Shown here in pieces: positions 27,095 to 36,606 of a stretch of 64,000 nucleotides of DNA. The first letter of the stretch is position 1; every line of letters begins with the position of its first letter. Both the position numbers and the translations under genes were made by a program. This DNA is from Bacteroidales bacterium UBA5287 (GTDB lineage Bacteria > Bacteroidota > Bacteroidia > Bacteroidales > Dysgonomonadaceae). Location: NCBI GenBank assembly GCA_002411345.1, contig DHSL01000050.1, forward strand, positions 1 through 64,000, read 5' to 3'. The notes under the pieces were generated by a model. That model searched no databases. It was given only the letters and a program-made list of their open reading frames with translations, and had not been told where the DNA came from.

Positions 27095-27107
27095 GATAAG
27101 TATGTTG

Positions 27108-27626
27108 TCAATTATCTATCAAACCATTTGGAAGCTCCATCCGGATTAATCGTTTTTCATCGTCAATCTCAGTAATAAAATCTGCTGTTGCTGGAATAAG
27201 AAGTTCTACTTCATCTTTTTTCACTATGAAAAGCACGTTTATTGTTGATGAATCAACAGAATCTATTTCACCAAGAACAACACCATTCTGATCCTCAACA
27301 ATATAACCAATCAACGAATCCCATTCATCTTCCGGAGAATCAATTGATTGAAGGTTCTTACGCTCGATAAATACAAACGTATTTGAATATTTTGCTGCTG
27401 TAGTTTCAGAATCAATATCTTCAAATTTTACACGTGCCGATATATTTGTGTTAAACCAAATTTCTTCTATAAAAAAAGGAACATAAATTCCATCTAATTC
27501 AAGTAGATAATAAGGAGTTTCGATTTCTGTGTAGAGTTCTTTTTCAAACAAAAGTGTAATCTCACCCTGGATACCGTGAGGTTTCAAGAGTTTACCTATC
27601 AGAACTAAATCTTCCTTAAATATCAT
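27108..27626 (-). CDS. rimM: ribosome maturation factor RimM
   Basis: RimM helps assemble the head of the 30S subunit. The 172 residues show the N-terminal RimM barrel (LVLIGKLLKPHGIQGEI) and a C-terminal PRC-barrel domain (WDSLIGYIVEDQNGVVLGEI, LLIPATADFITEID). The length is normal. It follows the DUF4290 gene by 5 bp. Confidence 0.94.
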   Translation of the reverse strand: MIFKEDLVLIGKLLKPHGIQGEITLLFEKELYTEIETPYYLLELDGIYVPFFIEEIWFNTNISARVKFEDIDSETTAAKYSNTFVFIERKNLQSIDSPEDEWDSLIGYIVEDQNGVVLGEIDSVDSSTINVLFIVKKDEVELLIPATADFITEIDDEKRLIRMELPNGLIDN

Positions 27627-27631
27627 TTTAA

Positions 27632-28225
27632 TCAGTTTTTACGACGCATCTTAATGTTTTGCAATTTAGTACGAGTTGCGGTTGATTTTATCTCTGGAAT
27701 TGTATATTCTTCACTTGTCAATTTAATTTGACCTTTAGAAAGTATTTCTAAATCTTTAAATATCTTCTCATCATCTACCTCCTTATTCCACAAAATATAG
27801 GACCTTTTCATCTGATTTGTAAGCATCTTAATTAGATGAGACTTTTTTTCGCCATCTTCCATATTTGCTGCTATTTTAATCATTTGTTCCAGAATTTTTC
27901 CATAATGCATGTATTGCATGGTGGGACGACTATATTCTAAATGACCGGGACGAGAAAAAAGATCTTCTTTTTTCACCACTTCGTAAGGATAATCAATATC
28001 CAGTTTGAAATCAGACATAATAGCTAAATGATCCCAAAGAATGTGTTTGAAATCATTTACATCACGTAAATGGGGAAACATATTGCCCATTATATTGATA
28101 ATTGAATTTGCACATTTTGCACGTTCTTCCTTATCTTCAACAGTAATGCAATAATCTACCATATTCTGAATATTTCTACCGTATTCTGGTAAAATCAACT
28201 TCTTTTGTTGTGTATTATACTTCAT
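27632..28225 (-). CDS. DUF4290 protein
   Basis: This 197-residue cytoplasmic protein belongs to a family conserved in Bacteroidota with no known function. LPEYGRNIQNMVDYCITVED at the N-terminus is recognisable, and the rest is mostly helical and charged with a basic tail (LQNIKMRRKN). It is between a LysM glucosaminidase gene (8 bp) and rimM (5 bp), an arrangement often kept in the phylum. Confidence 0.85.
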   Translation of the reverse strand: MKYNTQQKKLILPEYGRNIQNMVDYCITVEDKEERAKCANSIINIMGNMFPHLRDVNDFKHILWDHLAIMSDFKLDIDYPYEVVKKEDLFSRPGHLEYSRPTMQYMHYGKILEQMIKIAANMEDGEKKSHLIKMLTNQMKRSYILWNKEVDDEKIFKDLEILSKGQIKLTSEEYTIPEIKSTATRTKLQNIKMRRKN

Positions 28226-28233
28226 ATCTTTTT

Positions 28234-29181
28234 TTATCTAAGTTTAAGAATATCACCTTCTTCAGGCACATATTCATATTTTTTATTGTTCATACGATAC
28301 AAGTTTCTAACTTGAATACCATATTTCTGTGAAATGCTATGCATTGACTCACCTATCTGAACAACATGCTCAAAATAAGGCTTATCTGCACGAATCTTCT
28401 TTTTCTGAAAATATACAATATCACCGCCACTTAAAGGAAAATCTTCCGGAACTTCGTTAAACTTCAAAAGATCTTTTTCTTTAAAACCAAATTCATCTGC
28501 TATCGTACTGTAAGTGTCACCTTCAACAGCAATAACATAAACCAAACCATGAGTTAAATATGGCTGATGTCTCCAACTTACAGATTGAACGACTGAACTT
28601 TCTAACCTCTTTTCCTCTACTCCAACATTGCGACTTCGATATCTCTTATCATCAAACCGATATAACTCATAATCTTCTATCAGCTTTATCAATTTATTGG
28701 CATATGCTTTATCTGTAGCATATCCACTATTCTGTAAACCTCTTGCCCATGAACGATAATCAGTTACTGGCAAATCAAAAAGTTTACTATATCTGCTTCC
28801 GTTAACAAGAAATTTAGCATGGTCCGAATATGATTCTTCTACGCGATCATAGCTCCTAAAACAATCATTTGGAGTGTCATCAGCCTTAATAACGCTTCTA
28901 CCCTCCCATCCTCTATGACATTTTATGCCAAAATGATTATTGGATCTGGTAGCAAGATCTCCATTTCCGGCTCCTGACTCCAACAAGGCTTGAGCCAATG
29001 TGATTGAAGCTGGTATATTATATATTTTCATATGTTCAACTGCTATATCACAATATCTGTCTATGTAATTCTCATAAATTTTAGACCGATTTTGACCTAA
29101 AGCCAGTAACGGAATAAATAAAAGAGTCAAAATAGCAAAGAACTTTGAAATAAATGTATATTTGTAATTCAAATTATGCAT
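28234..29181 (-). CDS. glucosaminidase-domain cell-wall hydrolase with two LysM domains
   Basis: This predicted exported enzyme cleaves peptidoglycan glycan strands. The 315 residues have a signal peptide (to about residue 29, LALG/QNR), a glucosaminidase domain (about 40-175; PASITLAQALLESGAGNGDLA with the catalytic Glu is shown here in part as ALLESGAGNGD, and NNHFGIKCH), and two LysM peptidoglycan-binding domains near 210-260 and 268-314. Its start codon lies 9 bp from the likely start of the divergent cdd gene. A -7 box (TATCTTTG, minus strand, 29220-29213) lies inside the cdd coding sequence. Confidence 0.92.
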   Translation of the reverse strand: MHNLNYKYTFISKFFAILTLLFIPLLALGQNRSKIYENYIDRYCDIAVEHMKIYNIPASITLAQALLESGAGNGDLATRSNNHFGIKCHRGWEGRSVIKADDTPNDCFRSYDRVEESYSDHAKFLVNGSRYSKLFDLPVTDYRSWARGLQNSGYATDKAYANKLIKLIEDYELYRFDDKRYRSRNVGVEEKRLESSVVQSVSWRHQPYLTHGLVYVIAVEGDTYSTIADEFGFKEKDLLKFNEVPEDFPLSGGDIVYFQKKKIRADKPYFEHVVQIGESMHSISQKYGIQVRNLYRMNNKKYEYVPEEGDILKLR

Positions 29182-29220
29182 TATATTGCTATGAAAGAAT
29201 TTATTTTAAATACAAAGATA
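29157..29220. promoter_or_regulatory. overlapping divergent promoters of cdd and the LysM gene
   Basis: On the plus strand TATATTTG (29157-29164) and on the minus strand TATCTTTG (29220-29213) are both exact TAnnTTTG boxes. Each lies about 30 bp upstream of its start codon and inside the coding start of the opposite gene. No good -33 boxes are visible. Confidence 0.4.
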
Positions 29221-29667
29221 ACGGTTTATCACATAGATGAGTGCTCCGATATCGAAAAAAAACTTATTGAAGCAGCAAAAAGTGCTACAAAAAAAGCTTA
29301 TGCACCGTATTCTCAATTTAAAGTAGGTGCAGCTGTACTACTAGAGAATGGAGAAATTGTTATTGGAACTAATCAAGAAAATGCCGCATACCCATCAGGA
29401 TTGTGCGCAGAACGTACTGCAATCTTTAGTGCAAATGCCAATTTCCCTGAACATAAAGTTGAAGCAATCGCTATAGCTGCATTCTATAAAGGAAAATATT
29501 CAACTGATGTCACACCTTGTGGCGGTTGTAGACAAGTATTGCTGGAAACAGAAACTCGCTTTAAATCACCTATCAAAATATTGATCAGCAGAGATGAAGA
29601 GATTTACAAACTAGATAATGCGACAGACCTTCTACCACTCCATTTTGGAGAAGAAATGCTGCAATAA
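29191..29667 (+). CDS. cdd: cytidine deaminase
   Basis: This enzyme converts cytidine and deoxycytidine to uridine and deoxyuridine in pyrimidine salvage. The zinc motifs are complete: GLCAERTAIF and TPCGGCRQVL. An upstream in-frame ATG at 29176 would overlap the divergent gene; the ATG at 29191 (MKEFILNTK, 158 residues) fits better with the -7 box at 29157. The gene converges on the lipoprotein gene that ends at 29672. Confidence 0.93.
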   Translation: MKEFILNTKITVYHIDECSDIEKKLIEAAKSATKKAYAPYSQFKVGAAVLLENGEIVIGTNQENAAYPSGLCAERTAIFSANANFPEHKVEAIAIAAFYKGKYSTDVTPCGGCRQVLLETETRFKSPIKILISRDEEIYKLDNATDLLPLHFGEEMLQ

Positions 29668-29671
29668 AAGT

Positions 29672-30151
29672 TTATTCATCAAGGGTTACTAAAAACCATT
29701 TATTATCAATAAGTTTAAAGAAATAATCAGCATAAATACCGTTATCTATTCCTCTTAAAGAGACAATTGCTGAATCGTTTCTAAAGGAGATCATCTGTTC
29801 ATACTTATCGTATTCACGAGTTACATAAGTGCTATCATATGTCAAATCTAACAATTCCCAATCATACTTCGAGATTGTTTCATTTTCCATTTCCATTCCG
29901 TCTTCAGTAATATTTGTAGTAAGCACCGTAATCGGAAAAACAATTCGTTTCAATTGAAAAGATTCGTCTCTGTTGAACATTTCTAGAAAAGAATAAAAAT
30001 TCTCCTGTTTCTGTTTATTCTGAACTTTTTCTATGTTCGCCGGAGAACTTGCATTATTCATGTTTTCATTAATACGCTTTTGACTGTTTTGAGAGCAAGA
30101 AAGCAAAAAATACAATGATAAACCTAACACAACCAATTTTAACACTTTCAT
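29672..30151 (-). CDS. lipoprotein of unknown function (DUF4348-like)
   Basis: The 159 residues have a lipoprotein signal (LYFLLSC, Cys19), a low-complexity linker rich in Asn, Gln and Lys, and a compact domain including FYSFLEMFNRDESFQLKRI, which resembles DUF4348 proteins of Bacteroidota, from memory. A -7 box (TACCTTTG, minus strand, 30189-30182) lies 31 bp upstream. The function is unknown. Confidence 0.75.
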   Translation of the reverse strand: MKVLKLVVLGLSLYFLLSCSQNSQKRINENMNNASSPANIEKVQNKQKQENFYSFLEMFNRDESFQLKRIVFPITVLTTNITEDGMEMENETISKYDWELLDLTYDSTYVTREYDKYEQMISFRNDSAIVSLRGIDNGIYADYFFKLIDNKWFLVTLDE

Positions 30152-30324
30152 AACTTTTATTTCTCAATTTATTTTCTTATGCAAAGGTACAATATTTTAA
30201 TCAAATTATTTTTTAATTATTCCTTTTTATATAATAAAATCATAAAAAATAATACGACAGCTTAAACAACCGTATTTCAAGAACTAATAACATAAGAAAA
30301 TATGGAAATTCGAAATTAAACATG

Positions 30325-30332
30325 TAAATTTG
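30325..30332 (+). promoter_or_regulatory. -7 box of the DUF4922-serB operon
   Basis: TAAATTTG is an exact TAnnTTTG match. Transcription would begin near 30339, which rules out the in-frame TTG at 30330 as start and supports the ATG at 30354. Confidence 0.5.
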
Positions 30333-30353
30333 TCTGATAAAATTATCGAGACT

Positions 30354-31196
30354 ATGGATTTACAATCAAACATACAAGAATTATATAACAAACAACAAGA
30401 AGAATGGGAATCTTTTAGAAATGCAGTTAAACAACTGGATAATATTCGCGTAAAACAGTTTAATTGGGGTGATAACGTTAAGGTTAATATTCAATTTAAT
30501 CCGGGAAGGATTACCTCAACATCGGCAAAGGTTGATAAGAAAAATATTGAACAAAGACCATGCTTTTTGTGCGAACAAAATCGACCAACAGTGCAAAAAG
30601 GTTTGTCTTTTCTCGATAAATATACAATTTTGGTAAATCCCTATCCTATTTTGCGTAATCATTTAACTATTCCTATCCATTCACATGTACCACAAAGGAT
30701 TAGAAAGAAAATTGGAGATATGCTTTCGCTTTCTGAACAGCTCCCCGATTATATAGTTTTTTATAATGGACCTAAAAGTGGAGCATCTGCACCCGATCAT
30801 TTTCATTTGCAAGCTGGATTAAAATCACCCGTTTTACTACAAGGGGAAAACGAATTACGTTCTTGTCTTGTAGTTGAAGCTACTACTAAAACAGAAGCAA
30901 TGGATTTAGCTGAAGATGTGTATCTCTTTTTGCAAAAACAACAACCTGAGGAGGATGAACCTATGCTAAATATTATTTCTTTTATGGATAATGACAAATA
31001 TATGCTTCATATTTTTCCTCGTAAAGCACACCGACCAAAACAATACTTTATCGAAGGTAGCAAACAACTTTTAATTAGTCCGGGAGCTTTAGATATGGCT
31101 GGCTTAATAATTACTCCAAGAGAAGAAGATTTTGACAAAATACAAAAAGATGATATAGTAGATATATTTTCACAAGTATCAATGCTAATCATTTGA
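30354..31196 (+). CDS. DUF4922 HIT-like nucleotidyl-transferase/phosphorylase family protein
   Basis: The protein (280 residues from ATG 30354) resembles the HIT/GalT superfamily: PCFLCEQNRP is a zinc-like Cys pair, LVNPYPILRNHLTIP is the GalT-like strand, and ASAPDHFHLQAG carries the His triad-like HxHxQ motif. Plant relatives include GDP-L-galactose phosphorylase. Its natural substrate is unknown. It starts an operon with serB (11-bp gap). Confidence 0.8.
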   Translation: MDLQSNIQELYNKQQEEWESFRNAVKQLDNIRVKQFNWGDNVKVNIQFNPGRITSTSAKVDKKNIEQRPCFLCEQNRPTVQKGLSFLDKYTILVNPYPILRNHLTIPIHSHVPQRIRKKIGDMLSLSEQLPDYIVFYNGPKSGASAPDHFHLQAGLKSPVLLQGENELRSCLVVEATTKTEAMDLAEDVYLFLQKQQPEEDEPMLNIISFMDNDKYMLHIFPRKAHRPKQYFIEGSKQLLISPGALDMAGLIITPREEDFDKIQKDDIVDIFSQVSMLII

Positions 31197-31207
31197 CAAA
31201 TTGACAT

Positions 31208-32446
31208 ATGGATAACTCAGAAATAATTCTTATGACTATCAATGGGGATGACAAACCTGGACTAACCGCCTCATTAACAGAAATATTAGCTAAGCACGAG
31301 GCCTTTATTTTAGACATCGGCCAAGCGGATATTCATCGAAATCTATCATTAGGAATCATGTTCAGGACTATCTGTGGTAGTTCGGGAGAACTACTTAAAG
31401 ATCTATTATTTAAAGCTAATGAACTTGATATTAGACTCCGTTTTACAACAATATCAGATGAACAATATTCCAATTGGGTAAGCCAGCAAGGAAAAAACAG
31501 ATATATAATCACTGTATTAGGAAAAGTGTTGACTGCAAAACAAATAGCCTCTGTTTCACGAATCATTTCAAATCAGGGATTAAATATTGATAATATTGTG
31601 CGCCTTACTGGTCGAATTCCTTTGGAAAGTGCAGAAAATACACGCATGTCATGTGTTGAACTGTCAGTTCGTGGAACACCTAATAACGAAAAGGTTCTGC
31701 ACGAATCATTTCTTAAATTATCTGCTGATTTGAATTTCGATATCTCTTTTCAGGAAGAGAGCATGTATAGGAGAATGCGTCGTTTGATTTGTTTTGATAT
31801 GGATTCTACACTTATTCAAACCGAAGTAATTGATGAACTTGCTGAACGCGCAGGTGTTGGTAGTAAAGTAAAAGCTATTACAGAATCAGCTATGCACGGC
31901 GAGATTGATTTTGAAGAAAGCTTTAAAAAGAGAATCCAACTACTTAAAGGTTTAGACGAATCTATCTTGAAGGAAGTTGCGGAAAATTTACCTATGACAG
32001 AAGGTATTGGAAGACTAATGGCGGTCTTGAAAAAAGTAGGTTTTAAAACAGCAATTCTGTCCGGAGGATTCACCTATTTTGGAAATTATCTGAAAGATAA
32101 ATACAATTTCGACTACATGTATGCCAATGAGTTGGAAATAAAAGATGGTAAACTCACAGGTAATTATATTGGTGACATTGTAGATGGAAAACGTAAAGCA
32201 GAACTTCTAAAACTAATTGCTCAAGTTGAAAAAATTGATATACGACAAACTGTTGCTGTTGGAGACGGCGCAAATGATTTAATGATGTTGGGACTTGCTG
32301 GATTGGGAATTGCATTTAATGCAAAACCAAAAGTTAAGCAAAATGCACGCCAATCATTATCAAGTGTTGGAATTGACGGGATTTTATATTTTCTTGGTTA
32401 CAAAGATTCAATGCTTGACAGTAAGCTGTTTGGAAACCACTCATAA
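31208..32446 (+). CDS. serB: phosphoserine phosphatase with N-terminal ACT domains
   Basis: SerB dephosphorylates phosphoserine, the last step of serine synthesis. The 412 residues begin with two ACT-like regulatory domains (about 5-85 and 98-175), then a HAD phosphatase domain: FDMDSTLIQTEVIDELA (Asp197 nucleophile, Asp199), LSGGFTYF, and AVGDGANDLMML. The ACT pair suggests serine feedback. It is linked to its neighbours by 11-bp gaps on both sides. Confidence 0.94.
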   Translation: MDNSEIILMTINGDDKPGLTASLTEILAKHEAFILDIGQADIHRNLSLGIMFRTICGSSGELLKDLLFKANELDIRLRFTTISDEQYSNWVSQQGKNRYIITVLGKVLTAKQIASVSRIISNQGLNIDNIVRLTGRIPLESAENTRMSCVELSVRGTPNNEKVLHESFLKLSADLNFDISFQEESMYRRMRRLICFDMDSTLIQTEVIDELAERAGVGSKVKAITESAMHGEIDFEESFKKRIQLLKGLDESILKEVAENLPMTEGIGRLMAVLKKVGFKTAILSGGFTYFGNYLKDKYNFDYMYANELEIKDGKLTGNYIGDIVDGKRKAELLKLIAQVEKIDIRQTVAVGDGANDLMMLGLAGLGIAFNAKPKVKQNARQSLSSVGIDGILYFLGYKDSMLDSKLFGNHS

Positions 32447-32457
32447 AAAAGTTTAGT

Positions 32458-33342
32458 ATGGAATATGTCGTTAAGTTCTTAAAAAAATATGAAGATGATG
32501 CTGATGTCAAAAATAGAAAAAAAGTGTTATCTTTTTTCACGAGTCAAAGTGATGGAAAATCTTTGACAATGATTACTAACGCATTACTCCGGACGTCAAA
32601 AACAGAAAAAATAACATTCACAATACTTCAAATGATAAGTCCAAAAGAAGCTGAATTTATTGACAATATTGATGAATATAAAAATATGCTTTTCAAAGAC
32701 TTAACATCGATTTGCGAAAAAGAAAACACAATAGCACGGTCATTTGTAAACATTTCAAACGATTTTACTTCTGATATATTAAAATTATCTGAACAATATG
32801 AGTCAGAACTAATTGTTATTGAATTATCTTCAGGAGATCTGGATTTCACGGTCAATGAAAATCTGTATTTATCTCCAAAAAACGAGACACAGAAATATCC
32901 ATTATCAAATGTTGCAAACCCCTGGATAAAAAATGTAAGTGAACTTCTTTTACGAAACGATAATGCAACTGCTTTATTTATTGATAGAGGCATTAAATTG
33001 ATAAAGAAAGTTTTTGTTTTTATTTTAGACATAAGTGATATTAGTATTTTAAGATATGCTCATCATTTTCCACTAAATGAAAATACAACTCTCTTAATTT
33101 GGGACGCTATTGGATTGATAGCCAATGTTCCAGAACTACAAAAATTATACACTTCTATGAACAAAAGGACCGATGGAAGAGTTGAAATGTGGAACATCGA
33201 TCAGAAAATAACAGAAGAGGTTATTCAACAACATGACCTGATAATTACAGGAATTGAAGGATGGGACAAACTGATGCATACATCAATTACCTGGAATAAA
33301 TCACTTCCAACTACACTCATCATAAAAGATGAATTAAATTAA
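32458..33342 (+). CDS. hypothetical protein, possibly universal-stress-like
   Basis: This 294-residue protein has no signal peptide. Two halves with alternating strands and helices (FTILQMISPKEAEF and SELIVIELSSGD; then VFVFILDISDISILRYA and HDLIITGIEGWDKLM) resemble a tandem UspA-like fold, but key nucleotide-binding glycines are not evident, so this is a weak suggestion. It lies between serB (11 bp) and the TPR gene (6 bp) and is co-transcribed with them. Confidence 0.65.
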   Translation: MEYVVKFLKKYEDDADVKNRKKVLSFFTSQSDGKSLTMITNALLRTSKTEKITFTILQMISPKEAEFIDNIDEYKNMLFKDLTSICEKENTIARSFVNISNDFTSDILKLSEQYESELIVIELSSGDLDFTVNENLYLSPKNETQKYPLSNVANPWIKNVSELLLRNDNATALFIDRGIKLIKKVFVFILDISDISILRYAHHFPLNENTTLLIWDAIGLIANVPELQKLYTSMNKRTDGRVEMWNIDQKITEEVIQQHDLIITGIEGWDKLMHTSITWNKSLPTTLIIKDELN

Positions 33343-33348
33343 AAAACA

Positions 33349-35574
33349 ATGGATTTGCAAAAAGCCTCAACATTACTTAAGACGATAAAAAAAGCTGTAG
33401 AGAATAAACATCTCAAATCGGCTTTTGAAGGAATAAACCAGCTAAATTCTGAGCAACATAATTATCAGATAAATCAACGTCTTGAAGAACTTGAAACTAA
33501 CTATAAGTATATGCTCCATTATTTTGCGGAAGGTAATAACGATCCTCAGCAAAAACTAATTTACAACCGACTTATTCGTGATACTTATTTGCTTGCACAA
33601 GATGCTGCGGAAATTGTATTCATGCAGCATAGCTCCTTTTACTTTTATGAAAAAGCTCGACTACAAACAGTTCGTAATCCAATTTTGCTAGACGAACATC
33701 GGGATAATATAATTAAACAAATGGATACTTTTTCTTTTATAGAACTGTTTCCGGAGGGTGAAGAGAAAAGTAATAGATTATTTCAAAACACTTTAGCACA
33801 CGAACGCACAATAGAAGACCTTTTTAACTCAACGTATGCTTCTTGGAGAGCGGACAGTGCAATGATAGAATCATACCGCAGATTCATTGATAATGAAATA
33901 ATACCTGTTTCAGATAAATCAATGTTAATTTCGGCATTAACAATGAACATAATTCATCGGTTGGATGATAAAAAGACTTCTTTCCTTTTTGACGTTTCTC
34001 AACATCCTGAACAAGAAATTGCTATCCGCGCAATTGTTGGATTAATTGCCATTTTCCAGAAATATAAATCATGGTGGTATCTATTCCCGGAATGTACAAA
34101 TAGATTGAAATTATTGGCAGATGATAACGTATTCTGTAGACGGTTTATGACGTCTATGATTCAATTCATACAAGCACGTGAAACAGAAAAAATTACCCAA
34201 AGACTCAGGGACGAGATTATACCGGAAATGATGAAACTCAGTCCTATTATTGGGAAAAAAATTGATTTAGACGAATGGCTTGGTGAAAAATCGGAAGTGG
34301 AGGATAAAAACCCGGAATGGCAAAAGATACTTGAAGAATCTGGTTTGGGTGATAAGCTCAAAGAATTTACAGATTTACAAATGGAAGGTGCGGATATATT
34401 CCATTCTACATTTTCCAATCTGAAACTATATCCTTTCTTTCATGAAATGAATAACTGGTTTTTAACATTCACACCTTTTCACACACAAATAACAAAATAT
34501 TCAAATAATAAACCGGAAAGTATTCAACTACTAAATACTATTTCTACAACATCTATGATGTGCGATTCCGATAAATACTCTTTTGCTTTTAGCTTGGTAA
34601 GCATGCCTGAACAATATCAGAAAATGATTACCTCACAACTTAGCGCTGAAAGTGAGGGAATAAAAGAAATGCAAGAAGAAGATAATATGTTGCTGCCTCA
34701 TCAGAAAGAGGAAAATAGTATAAAACAATATATACAAGATCTTTATCGATTCTTTAAACTTTTTAAAAGGAAAGATGAATTTACTGACATATTTGCTTTA
34801 CCACTTAATTATCATCTGATTGATGCATTTTATCCTATCGTGCATGAACAAATGAATCTTGATCGAATTGCTTTATACTATTTTGAAAAAAATAATTTTC
34901 AAGAAGCACTGGAAGCATATTCACAACTTTCTGAAATTAATCCGGGTAAATGTGAAATATGGCAAAAGATTGGTTATTGCCGCCAAATGCTTGGAGATGT
35001 AAAAAAAGCACTGGATGCATATCTGAGAGCTGAGTTAATAGATGGAAATAATACATGGCTTTTGAGAAAGATAGCTCAATGCTATCGTATATTAAAACAA
35101 CCGGAGACGGCATTGATTTATTATCGACGATTGGAACAACTAAAACCGGACGATTTTAATATTCAACTCAACATTGGTCATTGTTTTCTGGAATTAAGAA
35201 AGTACGATGAAGCATTGAATTATTATTTCAAAGTGGAACTGTCAGATAGTGAAAACACTCGTGCATGGCGGTCCATTTCTTGGTGCGCTTTTCTATCACG
35301 AAAATTCGAAGTAGCACAACGATATTATGGACAAATATTGGAAAAAAGTCCAACAACACACGACTATCTAAATGCTGGTCATGTTGAACTTTGCATAAAT
35401 AATATCAAAAAAGCTATTGAATTGTATGAAAAAGCAAATGAAAAAGAAGGTAATTTCGAGTCATTCCAAAAATTACTAAGAGAAGATGAGGAAGAATTGA
35501 AAATGGCTGGTATTGACACCAAAGTATTTCCATTATTATTAGATAAGATTAAATATGATAGAGAAAACAGCTGA
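33349..35574 (+). CDS. tetratricopeptide-repeat protein
   Basis: This is a 741-residue cytoplasmic protein. The N-terminal two thirds are helical with no recognised motif and may hold further degenerate repeats. The C-terminal third (about 510-705) contains about six TPR units, for example ALEAYSQLSEINPGKCEIW, ALDAYLRAELIDGNNTWLL and ALIYYRRLEQLKPDDFNI. TPRs bind other proteins; the partner is unknown. It is the last gene of the DUF4922-serB operon and ends 3 bp from the convergent nadD. Confidence 0.85.
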   Translation: MDLQKASTLLKTIKKAVENKHLKSAFEGINQLNSEQHNYQINQRLEELETNYKYMLHYFAEGNNDPQQKLIYNRLIRDTYLLAQDAAEIVFMQHSSFYFYEKARLQTVRNPILLDEHRDNIIKQMDTFSFIELFPEGEEKSNRLFQNTLAHERTIEDLFNSTYASWRADSAMIESYRRFIDNEIIPVSDKSMLISALTMNIIHRLDDKKTSFLFDVSQHPEQEIAIRAIVGLIAIFQKYKSWWYLFPECTNRLKLLADDNVFCRRFMTSMIQFIQARETEKITQRLRDEIIPEMMKLSPIIGKKIDLDEWLGEKSEVEDKNPEWQKILEESGLGDKLKEFTDLQMEGADIFHSTFSNLKLYPFFHEMNNWFLTFTPFHTQITKYSNNKPESIQLLNTISTTSMMCDSDKYSFAFSLVSMPEQYQKMITSQLSAESEGIKEMQEEDNMLLPHQKEENSIKQYIQDLYRFFKLFKRKDEFTDIFALPLNYHLIDAFYPIVHEQMNLDRIALYYFEKNNFQEALEAYSQLSEINPGKCEIWQKIGYCRQMLGDVKKALDAYLRAELIDGNNTWLLRKIAQCYRILKQPETALIYYRRLEQLKPDDFNIQLNIGHCFLELRKYDEALNYYFKVELSDSENTRAWRSISWCAFLSRKFEVAQRYYGQILEKSPTTHDYLNAGHVELCINNIKKAIELYEKANEKEGNFESFQKLLREDEEELKMAGIDTKVFPLLLDKIKYDRENS

Positions 35575-35577
35575 ATT

Positions 35578-36162
35578 CTAAAGATATAGCTTATTTTCCT
35601 CAATGAAATCATAAACACGGGAAGGAACAAATGCACGCATATTTTTTCCTTCTTTTATACTTTCACGGATAAATGTTGAAGAAATATCCACAAAAGGAGC
35701 TTTAACAAGCTGAACATGTTGACTAAACTCGGCGGGAATGATAACTTCCTCTCCCAAACGGGGATAAATCATAATATTATATTCTCGACGCAATCGATCA
35801 TATTCTTTCCATCTGTGAAAATCCAACCAGCTGTCTCCACCAATAATCAAAGTGAAAATGCAATTTGGATAATTGATTGATAATTTGTCTAGGGTATTTA
35901 TCGTATAAGAGGGACGTGATAAGGTAAATTCAAAATCAGAAGCATTCAGATTATCATAATCTTCCAATGCAATTTCTGCCATTTTAAGACGTATATTTTC
36001 ATCAAGCAAATCTTCTTTCTCTTTCAAAGGATTATGAGGAGACACCAATAACCATACTTCATCAAGCAATGTGAATTCTGCAATATAATTGGCTAATATC
36101 AAATGCCCTACATGAATAGGATTGAATGAACCTGAAAATATGCCTATTTGTTTTTTGACCAT
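35578..36162 (-). CDS. nadD: nicotinate-nucleotide adenylyltransferase
   Basis: NadD makes nicotinate adenine dinucleotide in NAD synthesis. The 194 residues contain the nucleotidyltransferase motif IGIFSGSFNPIHVGHLILAN, and a second motif near the end, ISSTFIRESIKEG. The length is normal. A -7 box (TATTTTTG, minus strand, 36192-36185) lies 23 bp upstream and overlaps the T-run of the glsB terminator. Confidence 0.95.
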   Translation of the reverse strand: MVKKQIGIFSGSFNPIHVGHLILANYIAEFTLLDEVWLLVSPHNPLKEKEDLLDENIRLKMAEIALEDYDNLNASDFEFTLSRPSYTINTLDKLSINYPNCIFTLIIGGDSWLDFHRWKEYDRLRREYNIMIYPRLGEEVIIPAEFSQHVQLVKAPFVDISSTFIRESIKEGKNMRAFVPSRVYDFIEENKLYL

Positions 36163-36196
36163 TTTTCACTTTCTTACTATATGACAAAAATATTAA

Positions 36197-36223
36197 AACC
36201 GATACATCAGACATGTATCGGTT
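36197..36223 (-). terminator. terminator after the glsB-type gene
   Basis: AACCGATACAT (36197-36207) pairs perfectly with ATGTATCGGTT (36213-36223). Read on the minus strand it is followed by TTTTAATATTTTTG, so it ends the transcript of the small membrane protein gene at 36248-36496. Confidence 0.75.
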
Positions 36224-36247
36224 CTCTATGTCTTTAAATTAAATTAT

Positions 36248-36496
36248 TCACGATTTTTTCTTGAACAATGAAATTAACCATAACAACAATATGGCACCTA
36301 CTAATGCTGTTATCAGGCTTCCAATTAATCCGCTTCCAACTTCAATACTCAATAAATCAAACACCCATCCTCCCAATAAAGCGCCAATAATACCTACAAT
36401 AATATTCATAAGCAGACCAAATCCTCCACCTCGCATTATTTTTCCGGCTAGCCAACCGGCTAGCAGACCAATAAGGATAAACCATAACCATCCCAT
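36248..36496 (-). CDS. GlsB/YeaQ/YmgE-family small membrane protein
   Basis: The 82 residues form three hydrophobic segments rich in Gly: WFILIGLLAGWLAGKIMRGGG, shown in part as GLLAGWLAGKIMRGGG, then NIIVGIIGALLGGWVF and LIGSLITALVGAILLLWLI. These are typical of the transglycosylase-associated stress family. The physiological role is poorly known. It is a single-gene unit with its own terminator. Confidence 0.9.
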   Translation of the reverse strand: MGWLWFILIGLLAGWLAGKIMRGGGFGLLMNIIVGIIGALLGGWVFDLLSIEVGSGLIGSLITALVGAILLLWLISLFKKKS

Positions 36497-36606
36497 AGTA
36501 CTTTAATTTATTAGTTTATAAAAATGTATTAGCAAAAAAACAACTCACAATTATAGTTATTTTTTACTCAATATTACTATTTTTATTCAAGAAAAACTCA
36601 AATAAA

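Noticed and set aside
30330..30353. TTG start for the DUF4922 gene
   Set aside because: It falls inside the exact -7 box TAAATTTG; the ATG at 30354 is downstream of the predicted transcript start.
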